Assembly: GCA_029582165.1 (NCBI GenBank)
Contig: CM055875.1
Coordinates: 3,777,001-3,841,000 of the forward strand
Length of the DNA: 64,000 bases
Direction: 5' to 3'
Origin: Portulaca oleracea
Lineage: Eukaryota; Streptophyta; Magnoliopsida; Caryophyllales; Portulacaceae
The notes below the pieces were generated by a model. The model was not told the origin of the DNA. It worked only from the letters and a program-made list of their open reading frames with translations, and did no database searches. Positions 11,790-22,048 of this stretch are shown here, in pieces. Both the position numbers and the translations under genes were made by a program. Within the stretch, counting starts at the first letter, position 1; each line of letters begins with the position of its first letter.

Positions 11790-11926
11790 CTTGTTGATGC
11801 CTTTGGTAGGCGGTTACCTAGATGCCTTTGATAGGCGATTGTTTATGCCTTTGGTGGGCAAATGTTTTGGTAGCTTTGGTGGGCCTTTGATTATGCCTTT
11901 GGTGGGTGAATATTCTTATGCCTTTG
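11790..11926 (+). repeat. Minisatellite (gatgcctttggtgggcgaatgtttt type), left part
   Basis: About six degenerate copies of a roughly 25-bp unit with core gcctttggtgggcga. The array is interrupted at 11926 by the Gypsy-T insertion and resumes at 17049. Confidence 0.85.
11922..11926. repeat. Target-site duplication of Gypsy-T (left)
   Basis: ctttg immediately precedes TGATGTATAATGGG; the same five bases follow the right end at 17049-17053. Confidence 0.9.
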
Positions 11927-13550
11927 TGATGTATAATGGGATCAAAGATTGTATCTTGATCAATTACACATCAAGGGAGACGTGCAACCAATCTCAACAT
12001 GGGAGGCTTCAAGTGAATTAGGGTAAAAGGTAGAGTGCTTCATGAGGGAAAGATGGAGTCTTGGAGAGAATTGAGATGGAGAAAGATGAGATCTTTGTGG
12101 AGTTTGAGAGAGGAGTGATGGACAAAAAATAGGGGAGGCTTTTGGGGATTGACGTGAGAGAGATTGAGAGTATGAGAATTAGGTGGATGAGAGTGTGAGG
12201 GTTTTGAGAGAGGGTTTGGCGTGAGGCCTTTGAGAGAGTGTTTGAGAGAGAGGATTTGAGAGAGTAATAGTGAGGGAGAGATTAGGGTTTGAGAGAGAAA
12301 TTGGAGGAGACGTTTTGAAAGAGGGAAAGAGAGGATGAATGCATGAGAGAGATTTTGAGAGAGAGTGGCGTGAGATTGAGAGAAAGAGAGAACTAAGATA
12401 TTTTTGGGTTTTTTGGTTTTTATGAAAAGAAAAGACTTGTTTTTGGATTTTGATTTAATCAAACTAGAAAGAAAGAAAACAAAGAGAAAGATTTATCTTA
12501 ACTATATTGATAGAAAGATAAAAGAAGTAATTATCTTAACTATATTGATAGAAAGATAATAACTAGATAGATAAAGGGATCATACTTGCATCCACAAGAA
12601 TGAAACCCTAGGGCTACTTGTTCTTCCACCTAGTTACAGAAACACCTTCTAGGTTTCAGAGACAAGCTCTTCCTCGCCACTTGGTTGCCAAACCAAGATA
12701 CAATAGAAGAGATCTATGAGGCTCTCACGGAACACTCAAGGGATAAGCTAAAAGCTTGGATATTTTCATAATTCAAAGTTGGATGCCTTTGAGAGGCTAC
12801 AAGCCTAGCTATTTATACTACTAAAGTCCTAAACCTCCTAGGACTCTCAAGATTGGCGTTCAAGCCATCTTCTCCTACTAGGACTCTATTACTTGGCATG
12901 CAAGCCAAAGACTCCTAATACTAGACGCCATCTACTCCATTTCCTCCTTGGATTAGGACTACTTATCCAAAGGGGAGTTGGTTACAAGAGATAATAATCC
13001 TTTTAGAACTTGGCTTTCCTAATCCAAGATGGATTAGTTACAAAATAAGCCAACCTTATCTAGGACTACATAGCTTAGCGCCTAATCTAGCACACCACAC
13101 GCCTATCACACACACACACACACACACACACACCTTCTAGATCATTCTAGAACATTCTTGTCTATTCTAGACTAATCTAGACTACTACGACTTGGTGTCA
13201 AAGTTTATATATATTACTTGGCACCTCAGACAACTGGAAATGTAAATAAAACCATAGAAATGTAAAGAAATACATCAAAACGCCAAAACTGTGAACTTCT
13301 TCTTGAAATGGTCCAAATTGTGAAGTTCAACTTGGGCTTTGTAATTAGGCCTTTAGTTGTGGACTTGGACTTGCCATGGATAGGTTTTTCATCATCTTCT
13401 ATGAATCATGGGTCTCCAAAAGCAAGCCCATGGCTATGTGAGCCTCCATCTCCTTATATGAACCTATGGTCCCCGAAGATGAGACCTCGGTTGAGCTGTT
13501 CTCCATCATTGGCCTCCTTTGATGTATTTGGCGTAGGCCAAAATACATCA
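11927..13550 (-). repeat. 3' LTR of Gypsy-T
   Basis: 1624 bp. It contains a TATA-like TAGTATAAAT (minus, 12811-12820), two TTGGC...GCCAA dyads at about 12853-12869 and 12894-12911, a (CA)n tract at 13110-13132 and the TTC/GAA array at 13135-13157. The GA-rich block at 12060-12380 gives long but meaningless open frames on the minus strand. Confidence 0.92.
13135..13157. promoter_or_regulatory. Heat-shock-element-like array in Gypsy-T 3' LTR
   Basis: TTC(13135) GAt(13140) TTC(13145) GAA(13150) TTC(13155) occur on exact 5-bp spacing, with one imperfect unit. The core TTCTAGAACATTC matches the nTTCnnGAAnnTTCn consensus for plant HSF trimers. It lies about 320 bp upstream of the TATA-like box on the minus strand. 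Function is inferred. Confidence 0.6.
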
Positions 13551-13560
13551 TTCCCCCCTT
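13551..13560 (-). other. Polypurine tract of Gypsy-T
   Basis: The minus strand reads AAGGGGGGAA directly before the 3' LTR; this is the plus-strand primer for reverse transcription. Confidence 0.8.
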
Positions 13561-13668
13561 GTTGGAAAAAGTTTGTCCTCAAACTTGATGGGAAGATTAA
13601 GACATCTTTGTAGGTTGAGCGGGGTTGGCCTCTATTATCTTCCATGTATTTAGGATCACCAAACTTCT

Positions 13669-14600
13669 TCATGTAATGAATTTTGGGGCGGCCCTCTTGA
13701 GATAGAACAAGTTGAACTGCTCCAACATCAACTCCAGAAGCGTCACACTCAACCCTATTATCAAAGTCAGGGTTAGGACCGATGTGGTGCAGAGTTTATC
13801 CTTGATGACTTTGAACGCTTGATGGGCAGCGGGGCTCCATGAGAACTCCTTGGATTTCCATAGCTCGGTCATAGGAGATAAAGTAGTATTGAAATTCTCC
13901 ACAACCTCCTATAGAAAGAGGGTAAACCGTGGAAGCTTCGAACAGTTTGAATACCAGTTGGAGTAGACCACTCCTTGATAGCTTTGATCTTTTGTTCACC
14001 AACCTTAATCACCTCAGTCGAGAGACCATAGCTAAGAGAGAATATGTTATTGATGAAGAAGTAACACTTGGACGGATTAGCATGGAACTTTATGTGAGCT
14101 AAGGTCTCCCAAGCAGATTGGAGGTGAAAGTTGTGACCTTTCTCACTCTTACTATTCACAAGTATATCATCAAAGTAGATAACAATACACTTGCTAATAA
14201 GGGGCTTCAAAACCTGATTCATTAGTCTCATAACAGTAATGAGAGCATTAGTTAGACTACAAGGTGTGACTAACCATTCATAGAGACCTCCTTTGGTTTT
14301 GACAGCAGTGTCCCCTTCTTGAATTTGAGCCTGGCAGGACCCAGTTCTGGAATTGACCTTTGGGATGTCGTGGATGCCAAGTAGCTCACCCACTAGATCT
14401 TCACTTCTAGGAAACATGTACTTGGTAGTAACCTTGTTGGAGCACAGACTTTGGCTTCCTTCCTTTGGGACCAAAAGGGTAGGGATGGCGCATGAACTGA
14501 GAATTTCCCTAATCATACCCTTTGCTTGAAGATCTTCATCTTGCCCCTGAACCTCTTGAGTGTCACTAGGGTTCACGTAAGTTGTTGGTTCATGATGCAC
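13669..14600 (-). pseudogene. Gypsy-T reverse transcriptase / RNase H relic
   Basis: The minus frame 14600-13869 carries KGMIREILSSCAIPTLLVPK, GGLYEWLVTPCSLTNA and the catalytic block IVIYFDDILV near 14160-14180, all Ty3/Gypsy RT signatures. The segment between the LVPK and YEWLVTP blocks is scrambled. A frameshift near 13890 leads to a second frame (13902-13669) with SKEFSWSPAAHQAFKVIKDK, the start of the Gypsy RNase H region. There is no integrase after it; the frame runs to the PPT region. Confidence 0.85.
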
Positions 14601-14679
14601 AACTGATCTAGGAATGAGATCTGTTTGGACTTTACGTTAGGGTAGTCTCTCGTCTAGGAACACATGAGGGTGTTGTTCT

Positions 14680-15316
14680 CTAAGGGGTGACGAAAGGAGG
14701 GTTGCCGTGACTAGGTTCTTCATCATTGGTTGGCTCTTTGTGGCTAGGGTTTGTGTTTGGGTCTAAGGGAGTGATCTCCTTATGCTCACTAAACTCTACG
14801 CGTTCAGTGGTCATAGAAGTGATGGGGTTTGGATCATCTTCCTTAGGTGGGGACGGTTGGGTTATTTTGAGTGGAGTTAGGGTTATTCTCTTGTTGTTCA
14901 TCACAAGAGTGTAGGTATTAGTTCTTCCATTATGCATCACACTCTTGTCAAATAACCATGGTCTTCCAAGTAGAATATGACAAGCATCCATAGGTAAAAC
15001 ATCACACCATAAAGATTCTTTAAAGGATTTGCCAATGGGAAAGCTTACCAAACATGTTTGAGTCACTTGTAGATCTTTACCCTGATTGAGCCACTGGATG
15101 GAGTAGGCCTTTGGATGGGGACTCGTTTCCAGCTTAAGTTTTTTCCACCATATTAGTTGATGCCACATTGGTGTTGCTTCCACCATCAATGATCAACGAA
15201 CAAACTTTTCCCTTGATTGTGCAACGAGATTGAAAGATGGCCTCTCGTTGTTGTTGATCTTCAGAAATAATTGAGTTACTAAGAACTCTCCTCATAAGGA
15301 ACATCTCGTTAGCCAT
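14680..15316 (-). pseudogene. Gypsy-T aspartic protease relic
   Basis: The minus frame from 15316 includes REAIFQSRCTIKGKVCSLII followed by DGGSNTNVAS near 15187, the retropepsin-type active site. After a frameshift near 15150-15190 the next frame has LPMDACHILLGRPWLFD, the flap-to-C-terminal protease block of Gypsy pol. It ends in an acidic, Pro-rich tail and a stop. Gag, normally N-terminal to this, is missing: the first Met lies about 95 bp from the PBS. Confidence 0.8.
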
Positions 15317-15410
15317 GGTGATGGACGGTTGGGGTTTTGTGATTCAGGTATGGAGGGGATTGTTTTTGGGCTGTTTTGTGGGGCTAGGGTTGCACTCGAA
15401 ACAACCTAGA

Positions 15411-15422
15411 GCTCTGATACCA
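15411..15422 (-). other. Primer-binding site of Gypsy-T (tRNA iMet type)
   Basis: The minus strand reads TGGTATCAGAGC, complementary to the 3' end of plant initiator Met tRNA, 6 nt from the LTR end. Confidence 0.9.
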
Positions 15423-15428
15423 AAATTA

Positions 15429-16581
15429 TGATGTATAATGGGATCAAAGATTGTATCTTGATCAGTTACACATCAAGGGAGATGTGCAACCAATCTTAAC
15501 ATGGGAGGCTTCAAGTGAATTAGGGTAAAAGGTAGGGTGCTTCATGAGGGAAAGATGGAGTCTTGGAGAGAATTGAGATGGAGAAAGATGAGATCTTTGT
15601 GGAGTTTGAGAGAGGAGAGATGGACGAAAAATAGGGGAGGCTTTTGGGGATTGACGTGAGAGAGATTGAGAGTATGAGAATAGGGTGGATGAGAGTGTGA
15701 GTGTTTTGAGAGAGTGTTTGGGGTGAGGCCTTTGAGAGAGTAAGAGTGAGGGAGAGATTAGGGTTTGAGAGAGAAATTGGAGGAGACATTTTGAGAGGGA
15801 AAGAGAGTATGAATGAATTAGAGAGATTTTAAGAGAGAGTGGCGTGAGATTGAGGGAAAGAGAGAACTAAGATATTTTTGGGTTTTTTTTGGTTTTTATG
15901 AAAAGAAAAGACTTGTTTTTGGATTTTGATTTAATCAAACTAGAAAGAAAGAAAACAAAGAGAAAGATTTATCTTAACTATATTGATAGAAAGATAAAAG
16001 AAGTAATTATCTTAACTATATTGATAGAAAGATAATAACTAGATAGATCAAGGGATCATACTTGAATCCACAAGAATGAAACCCTACTGCTACTTGTTCT
16101 TCCACCTAGTTACAGAAACACCTTCTAGGCTTTAGAGACAAGCTCTTCCTCGTCACTTGGTTGCCAAACCAAGATACAATAGAAGAGATCTACGAGGCTC
16201 TCACGGAACACTCAAGGGGTAACCTAAAAGCTAGGATATTTTCATAATTCAAAGTTGGATGCCTTTGAGAGGCTACAAGCCTAGCTATTTATACTACTAA
16301 AGTCCTAAACCTCCTAGGACTCTCAAGATTGGCGTGCAAGCCATCTTCTCCTACTAGGACTCTATTACTTGGCATGCAAGCCAAAGACTCCTAATACTAG
16401 ACGCCATCTACTCCATCTCCTCCTTGGATTAGGACTACTTATCCTAAGGGGAGTTGGTTACAAGAGATAATAATCCTTTTAGAACTTGGCTTTCCTAATC
16501 CAAGATGGATTAGTTACAAAATAAGCCAACCTTGTCTAGGACTACATAGCTTGGCGCCTAATCTAGCACACCACACGCCTA

Positions 16582-16629
<48 letters not shown>

Positions 16630-17048
16630 ACACACACACACACACCTTCTAGATCATTCTAGAACATTCTTGACTATTCTAGATTAATCTGGACTCCTAC
16701 GACTTGGTGTCAAAGTTTATATACATTACTTGGCACCTCACACAACTGGCAATGTAAATAAAACCTTAGAAATGTAAAGAAATACATCAAAAGGCCAAAA
16801 CTGTGAACTTCTTCTTGAAATGGTCCAAACTGTGAACTTCAACTTGGGCCTTTAGTTGTGGATTTGGACTTGCCATGGATAGGTTTCGATCATCTTCCAT
16901 GAATCTTGGGTCTCCAAAAGCAAGCCCATGGCTATATGAGCCTCCATCTCCTTCTAAGAACCTATGCTCCCCAAAGGTGAGACCTAGGTTGAGCAGTTCT
17001 CCATCATGGGCATCCTTTGATGTATTTGGCGTGGGCCAAAATACATCA
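15429..17048 (-). repeat. 5' LTR of Gypsy-T
   Basis: 1620 bp, matching the other LTR along its length with scattered substitutions, a roughly 30-bp deletion in the GA-rich block and a longer (CA)n tract (16585-16644). This is the promoter-bearing LTR of the element; its TTC/GAA array is at 16647-16669. Confidence 0.92.
16647..16669. promoter_or_regulatory. Heat-shock-element-like array in Gypsy-T 5' LTR
   Basis: The units are the same as in the other LTR: TTC(16647) GAt(16652) TTC(16657) GAA(16662) TTC(16667), followed by GAc at 16672. Being in the 5' LTR, this is the copy that could drive element transcription. Confidence 0.6.
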
Positions 17049-17495
17049 CTTTGGTGGGCGAATGTTTTGATGCCTTTGGTGGGCGATTGTTTATGCCTTT
17101 GGTGGGTGAATGTTTTGATGCTGTTGGTGGGCGATTGATTATGCCTTTGGTGGGCGAATGTTCTTATGCCTTTGGTGGGCGAATGTTTTGATGCCTTTGG
17201 CGGGCGAATATTTTGATATGCCTTTGATGGGCGAATGTTATGATGCCTTTGGTGGGCGAATGTTTTGATATGCCTTTTGTGGGCGAATATTTTAATGCCT
17301 TTGGTGGGGGAATGTTTCGATGCCTTTGGTGGGTGAATGTTATGATTCCTTTGGTAGGCGAATGTTTTGATATGCCTTTAGTGGGCAAATGTTTGATGCC
17401 TTTGGTGGGCGAATGTTATGATGCCTTTGATGGGCGAATGTTTTGATATGCCTTTGGTGGGCGAATGTTATGATGCCTTTGGTGGGCGAATGTTA
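17049..17495 (+). repeat. Minisatellite (gatgcctttggtgggcgaatgtttt type), right part
   Basis: About 18 units of 23-27 bp, core atgcctttggtgggcgaatg, with small length variants (extra 'ata' in some units). It begins with the ctttg TSD copy. Frames through it give a simple repeated peptide and are not genes. Confidence 0.9.
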
Positions 17496-18007
17496 CTTTA
17501 AGGGATTCGGTATCCCGCCCGCGTAATAAAATTGAATTGGTTGGGTTGAGGAATACAGTAATAAGGGTTAAAGGTTTGAGAAACGGTTTGACTTGTTTCC
17601 TCTCCCTTAAATGAGTTTAAATGAATTTGATTTGTTTTTAACGACTAGGGGTAGACATTATTGAGATTTCCCCCTCATTTTTGTAATGTTTTGTTTTCAG
17701 GTGAAGATCTGTATGCTGGGAACGGGAATTAGAAGTGAGGATAGCATGATTAGAAGTTGTTATTTATATTGCGTTCCTTTCTAAAAGACTTGAAGTTAGG
17801 GATGTTGAGTTTGATTTCTAAGTTTGAGTTTGTAGTTTGGTTTACCGTTGTCGTATAGTTGTAGTCTTTCCTTCTTGCCTTGTATTCCTTCGGGGATATG
17901 GCAGTGATGCCCAGTTGAAAAGGAAAAAAAATGAGACTTCCGCTGAGTTTTTCGTTAACGTTAGTTTGACTTTGACTTTTTCATAATTAAATTTTCGGGG
18001 CGTTACA
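17496..18007 (+). mobile_element. LTR-A, right end
   Basis: It contains blocks shared with LTR-B and LTR-C: 'cccgcccgc', 'aggggtagacattattgag', 'gttttgttttcaggtg', 'cttgccttgtattccttcgg' and the terminus cggggcgttaca at 18007. The terminus is the inverted complement of the start of LTR-C, giving TG...CA ends. Confidence 0.75.
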
Positions 18008-20462
18008 GTTTATGTGAGGCTTAATAAGGCTTGGAAATGTCTGAGGTTCAGTATCAAGTCCTTTTGTGTAGATGGTTTGATTTTTTTTTTTTACTTGACA
18101 AATGTACGAAATAAGGGTCTTGGATGTATTGAAACTCTAGGGTTTTGTTAGAACTATTAGGGTTTATTATGTTTTGGGTTAAATGTTTTATTTCCTAAAG
18201 TCAGTTACTTGGGTTGGGTTGAGCAAGTTTGATTAAGCGTAAGTGTTTATGTTCTTGGATGCTCTTATTAGGGTTTAATGTGCTTAATGTCTTTAATATT
18301 TCATGTTTTTTATTAAGTTTTCATATTGTTACTACTAATAAGTTCATATTATAAGTAAATATTAAGTTCCGTATTATTGTTATTGAGTTTCATAAGTTTT
18401 TTTTAAGCTCATATTATTATTATGAAGTTTTCATAAATTATTATTAAGTTTTATATTATTATTATTTTTGAGTTATTATTAAAGTTTTATATTATTATTT
18501 TTGAGTTATTATTAAAGTTTCATATTATTATTATTAAGTTTCGTAATATTATTATTAAGTTTCGTATTATTATTAAGTTTTCATAAGTTAGTTCATATTA
18601 TCACTACTAAGTTCCAAGTTATTATTGAGTTATTGTGTTATTATTAAGTTTCCATGAAATTATTAGGTTTCCATATTATTCATAAAGTTTCATGTTATTA
18701 TTATTGGTTTCATGATTTTATTTTAAAAGTTTCATGTTATTATTATAAAGTTCATATTATTAGTTTCATGTAATTATTTTAAAGGTTCATGTTATTATTA
18801 TGGAGTTTCATGTAATTATTTTAAAGTTCATGATTTTAGTATTACTAAAGTTTCATATTTCTTAGTCTTAAAGTTTCATATATTTTAGTATCAAAGTTTC
18901 CTATTTTTAGTTTTTAAAAGTCTCATGTTATTATTTCAAATGTTTCATGATTATTAGTATTATAAGGTTCATGTAATTAATGTTAAGTTTCATGTTCTTA
19001 ATGTTAAGTTCTCCTTATTCGTTTTAAGTTTCATGTTATTAGGTTAGATTGAATAAGTCTTGACCCTAGCTAGGAACATGTTAGGAACCCTAAAGTGTGG
19101 TTTTGAATAAGATTGTGTGATTATGTGACCTAGCATGTTCTTTAAATGTTATAATAACATATTTGTAATTTTTGTGAATAGTATCATGCAAGTTTACATG
19201 TTTAGGATCGCACTAGTTAGTTTTATTCGTATTATTTTGTGACATGATTCTATGTAAGTATGTATTCCTAAGGTACGTTTGGAGTGCATTATTCTTGAAT
19301 TCCATGAACTAGCTTGGTTGTGATATCGTTACTTTAATGCGCTCTTTGGGAAAGGTTACGATAAGTTGGGAAGTGATTAGCTTTTAGTGATAGAAATATT
19401 AATTTTAGGCCGTTTTGAATCTAGGATCGAGCGAGTACCCGAATTAGAAGCTCCTGGGAATTTTTCTACGTGAAGGTTATCACAAATTCAAGTAATGTCT
19501 ATGTCCTAATCCCCATTGGATGCTCTTTATTCGTTTTAATGGTTTTTACTGTATTTTGGAACTTGCATCCCGAAGGGAACTTTATCTGAAACTTGACTGT
19601 CTATTTTGTTTAAGAAGGTTATGTTCTTTGATTCATAAAGTATGGACAATCCTTTGGCTTTTGTGTTCAGAGTGTGTTGGATTTGGAAATATTGGTTTAC
19701 TTTTGGAATGAACTGAAAATATAATCCTGACTGAATCAAATTAAAGGATATGAGTATAAAGCGGGTTCGAGCAGTCTCCCTAAGATCAGGTCGTTACTTG
19801 TAAGGGAGACTTTCAAGAGATAAGGTTACGCCTGGTAGTTTGTTTTATGAAGTGTGATTGCCATCCGGATTTTGTATAGTTATTGTGGATTGTTGAGAAT
19901 GAGAATGATGTGGAAAGTTGTTGGAAAGAAATATGTATGATTGGCGAGTCTTTGACTCCGAGGGGCAATACGGAAGCCCCGCCCGCTCTAAATATGGAAA
20001 TGGTAAAGTTGTTTGGTGAAAGTGTTTTGAAATGTTTGAACTGTTACCCCTTGCCTTAAAATGTGTTGAAATGAATTATATATTGTTTTGACTGTTAGGG
20101 GTAGACATTATTGAGGTTCCCCCCCCCCCTCCCCCTCATGTTTGTAAATGTTTTGTTTTCAGGTGTTGATCCTTTTGCTGGGAACAGGAATTAGCAAGTG
20201 AGGTCTGGCCTGTTATTTAGTTCCTGAGTTGTAATTAAAGTAGAAAGACCAGTAATTGTTAATGTTTGGTTTGAACCCTAAGGTCGTTTAATTGTTTTCC
20301 TTTTTTTTTGTTGTCAAACAGTTGTAGTTTTCCCTCTTGCCTTGTATTCCTTCGGGGGTACGACAGTGACGCCCGTTGGAAAAGAGAAGTCTTCCGCAAA
20401 ATTTATCGTTATCGTTACTTTTGACTTTGACCTTTTTATGTTTGTTTTTCCGGGGCGTTACA
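18008..20462 (+). mobile_element. LTR-B of the same family (5'-truncated)
   Basis: It ends in ccggggcgttaca at 20462. A long degenerate tract of ttattattaagtttcat type runs from about 18300 to 19030 and matches a similar tract in LTR-C. Then come the blocks 'taatccccattggatgc' (19508), 'cttgcatcccgaagggaa', 'cagtctccctaagatcagg', 'ggggcaatacggaagcccc' and 'aggggtagacattattgag'. The 5' terminus is not found; the copy abuts LTR-A at 18008. No coding capacity is visible. Confidence 0.7.
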
Positions 20463-20597
20463 ATCGTGCTCAATGTGCATTATATGGTATCTGATATGTT
20501 ACATTAGATATTTTGGGAATTGTGCATAAGGGTGTGAATTATGAAACCCGAAATCTTTTAGAATACTATGGGTTTTCTAATTTAGGGGGAGATGGTG

Positions 20598-22048
20598 CAT
20601 AGGAATTACTTGAGTGGTTGTCTAGGGATTCTTATGAATTTGAGCAACAGAATGTTAATCCTAGCTTCCAACCTTCTTATTGTGCACCACCCTCTGAGAT
20701 TTTAGTTGTGCCATCTTGTGAGTACCCCCAATATCTTAATGGTCAATCTAATGGTGGAGAATATGTGGAAAATTTTTGTGAATCTTCTCAATGCCCCAAT
20801 TGCGAGGTTCCTCTTCAGTGTTTTGTATGTCAAGCTTGGGGTCATTCATTTGACACTTGCCCTGAATACCCTGATTTCAAGGCTTTTATGGAAGGATTTG
20901 AATATGCTAAACCTGAATCGAATAATACTCATGTATGTGAAATAGAGGACGAGGATGAAGGCCCAATGTTTATATTTACCAAACCCCCTTACCCTTCACC
21001 TGTTGAACGTAGGGAAGAATCATGTGACACTGAGTTTGATCAGGTTAGTGAGCCCACTAGTGAGAATACACTTGAGGATGAGACACCATTGATAGAGAAG
21101 GATTCCACAAGTAATGAATTAGTGTGTGATTATGTTATGCTCCATGAGAATACTCTTAATGAATCATTAGTCACACCTTTGTCCATACCATCATGTGAGG
21201 AGGGGATTGAATGTTCTGATGTTAGTTTTAATACATCTTTTGTAGATGAGGAGTCTAGTGCTAGTTCATTGGCCCATCTTGTTGATCCACACGCTCAATC
21301 TCCATATGCAGATCAATTTGAGGATTCATATGTAGTTACTCCTTCTCCCTCTCTTCTAACTCAGGATCTTGATTTCCATGATGCATCTGTGTGTGAGTAT
21401 GAGTCTTTCACGATGGGTTATGACCCTGAACATTCCAGTTTCACTTTCGATGATGTTTTGAATGATACACATTTGTCTTCTGATACTGATAAATCTTCTG
21501 ATGAGTCTAAAATTGATGAAGATGATGATGTACCTTCTTGTAATGTTGAGAGTGTTGTCATGTGGTATAACCATACATTTTCCTTATCACCCACTGATGA
21601 ATATGATGAATTGGATGAAAGTTGTGAATTGGAATCAGTATTTGATGAAAATTGCGTGGAGGTTGACTGTGAGGATTCTACTGTGTGTTCTAATAAAATT
21701 GAATTTGTTTCCCCATCTTCCCTTCATGTGATTTGTTTTCCTACACTCCTTTCCCATGAACCTGAGTTCATAAAGTCCCTAAGTCTTTTAGGAGGGTATA
21801 ATTTCCTCACTAATCCCTGTAGCACCTACCTAGAGGACTTGCATAGGAAAATCAATTTTGAGCATTCATTTCATTATTTTACTGATTGTTCCAAGACATT
21901 CGATAAATTGTTGAGAGCACTAATGTTTGCTGATGTACTATTGAGAATGTGCTTTTATGTTCACCACTTAGAGATGCATGCTAGGATGCATGACTTGTTA
22001 CTACGGGCATTGAATGGCTCTGAGATGGTACCCAACATCTTAAGGTGA
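20598..22048 (+). CDS. Gag C-terminal region of Gypsy-4 (zinc knuckle plus acidic tail)
   Basis: An uninterrupted frame of about 480 codons after a TAG near 20596. It opens with ELLEWLSRD, matching LLEWLARD of Gypsy-2, which in full-length Gypsy gag follows the capsid domain. A CCHC knuckle CFVCQAWGHSFDTC follows (about residues 67-80), then about 330 residues rich in Glu, Asp and Ser, and a C-terminal block HARMHDLLLRALNGSE shared with Gypsy-2 (HAAEFDKLLRALTSSE). The capsid part is absent, so it is N-truncated, and no in-frame ATG precedes the knuckle region. Openness over 1.4 kb is notable, but there is no pol. A host role cannot be excluded; an element protein is far more likely. Confidence 0.6.

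Larger units (their letters stand above)
9846..11926 (+). mobile_element. LTR-A, left part (5'-truncated long non-coding LTR)
   Basis: This is the left half of a long LTR whose right half is 17049-18007. It shares blocks with LTR-B (18008-20462) and LTR-C (32984-36270): 'taatccccactaggatgc', 'ttgcatcccgaaggaga', the reading toward a 'gcgggtt' block, then a minisatellite. The expected start (TGTAACGCCCCGG) is absent, so the copy is cut at the Copia-0 LTR boundary. The C/T-rich leader at 9850-10230 resembles the leader of LTR-C. No real coding sequence is present. Confidence 0.6.
11927..17048 (-). mobile_element. Gypsy-T: complete, internally deleted Gypsy LTR retrotransposon
   Basis: LTRs at 11927-13550 and 15429-17048 both run TGATGTATAATGG ... 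CCAAAATACATCA. The 5-bp TSD is ctttg. The primer site gctctgatacca (15411-15422; minus TGGTATCAGAGC, initiator Met tRNA) lies 6 nt inside the right LTR, and a polypurine tract (minus AAGGGGGGAA, 13551-13560) abuts the left LTR, so transcription runs on the minus strand. The interior is only 1878 bp and holds protease and partial RT/RNase H relics; gag and integrase are gone. Paired LTRs, PBS, PPT and TSD mean it transposed as a unit, presumably using proteins supplied by other elements. A third LTR copy lies at 38223-39797. Confidence 0.93.

Noticed and set aside
12040..12462. 140-codon minus-strand Ser/Leu-rich frame
   Set aside because: Translation of the GA-rich block in the Gypsy-T LTR; the second LTR has indels that break it.
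17049..17495. Regular 25-bp direct repeats, superficially like a CRISPR array
   Set aside because: The whole unit repeats with no unique spacers, in a plant LTR; it is a minisatellite.
20288..20473. 61-codon minus-strand frame at the end of LTR-B
   Set aside because: Lies in the non-coding LTR end, whose sequence is shared with LTR-A and LTR-C where the frame is not preserved.
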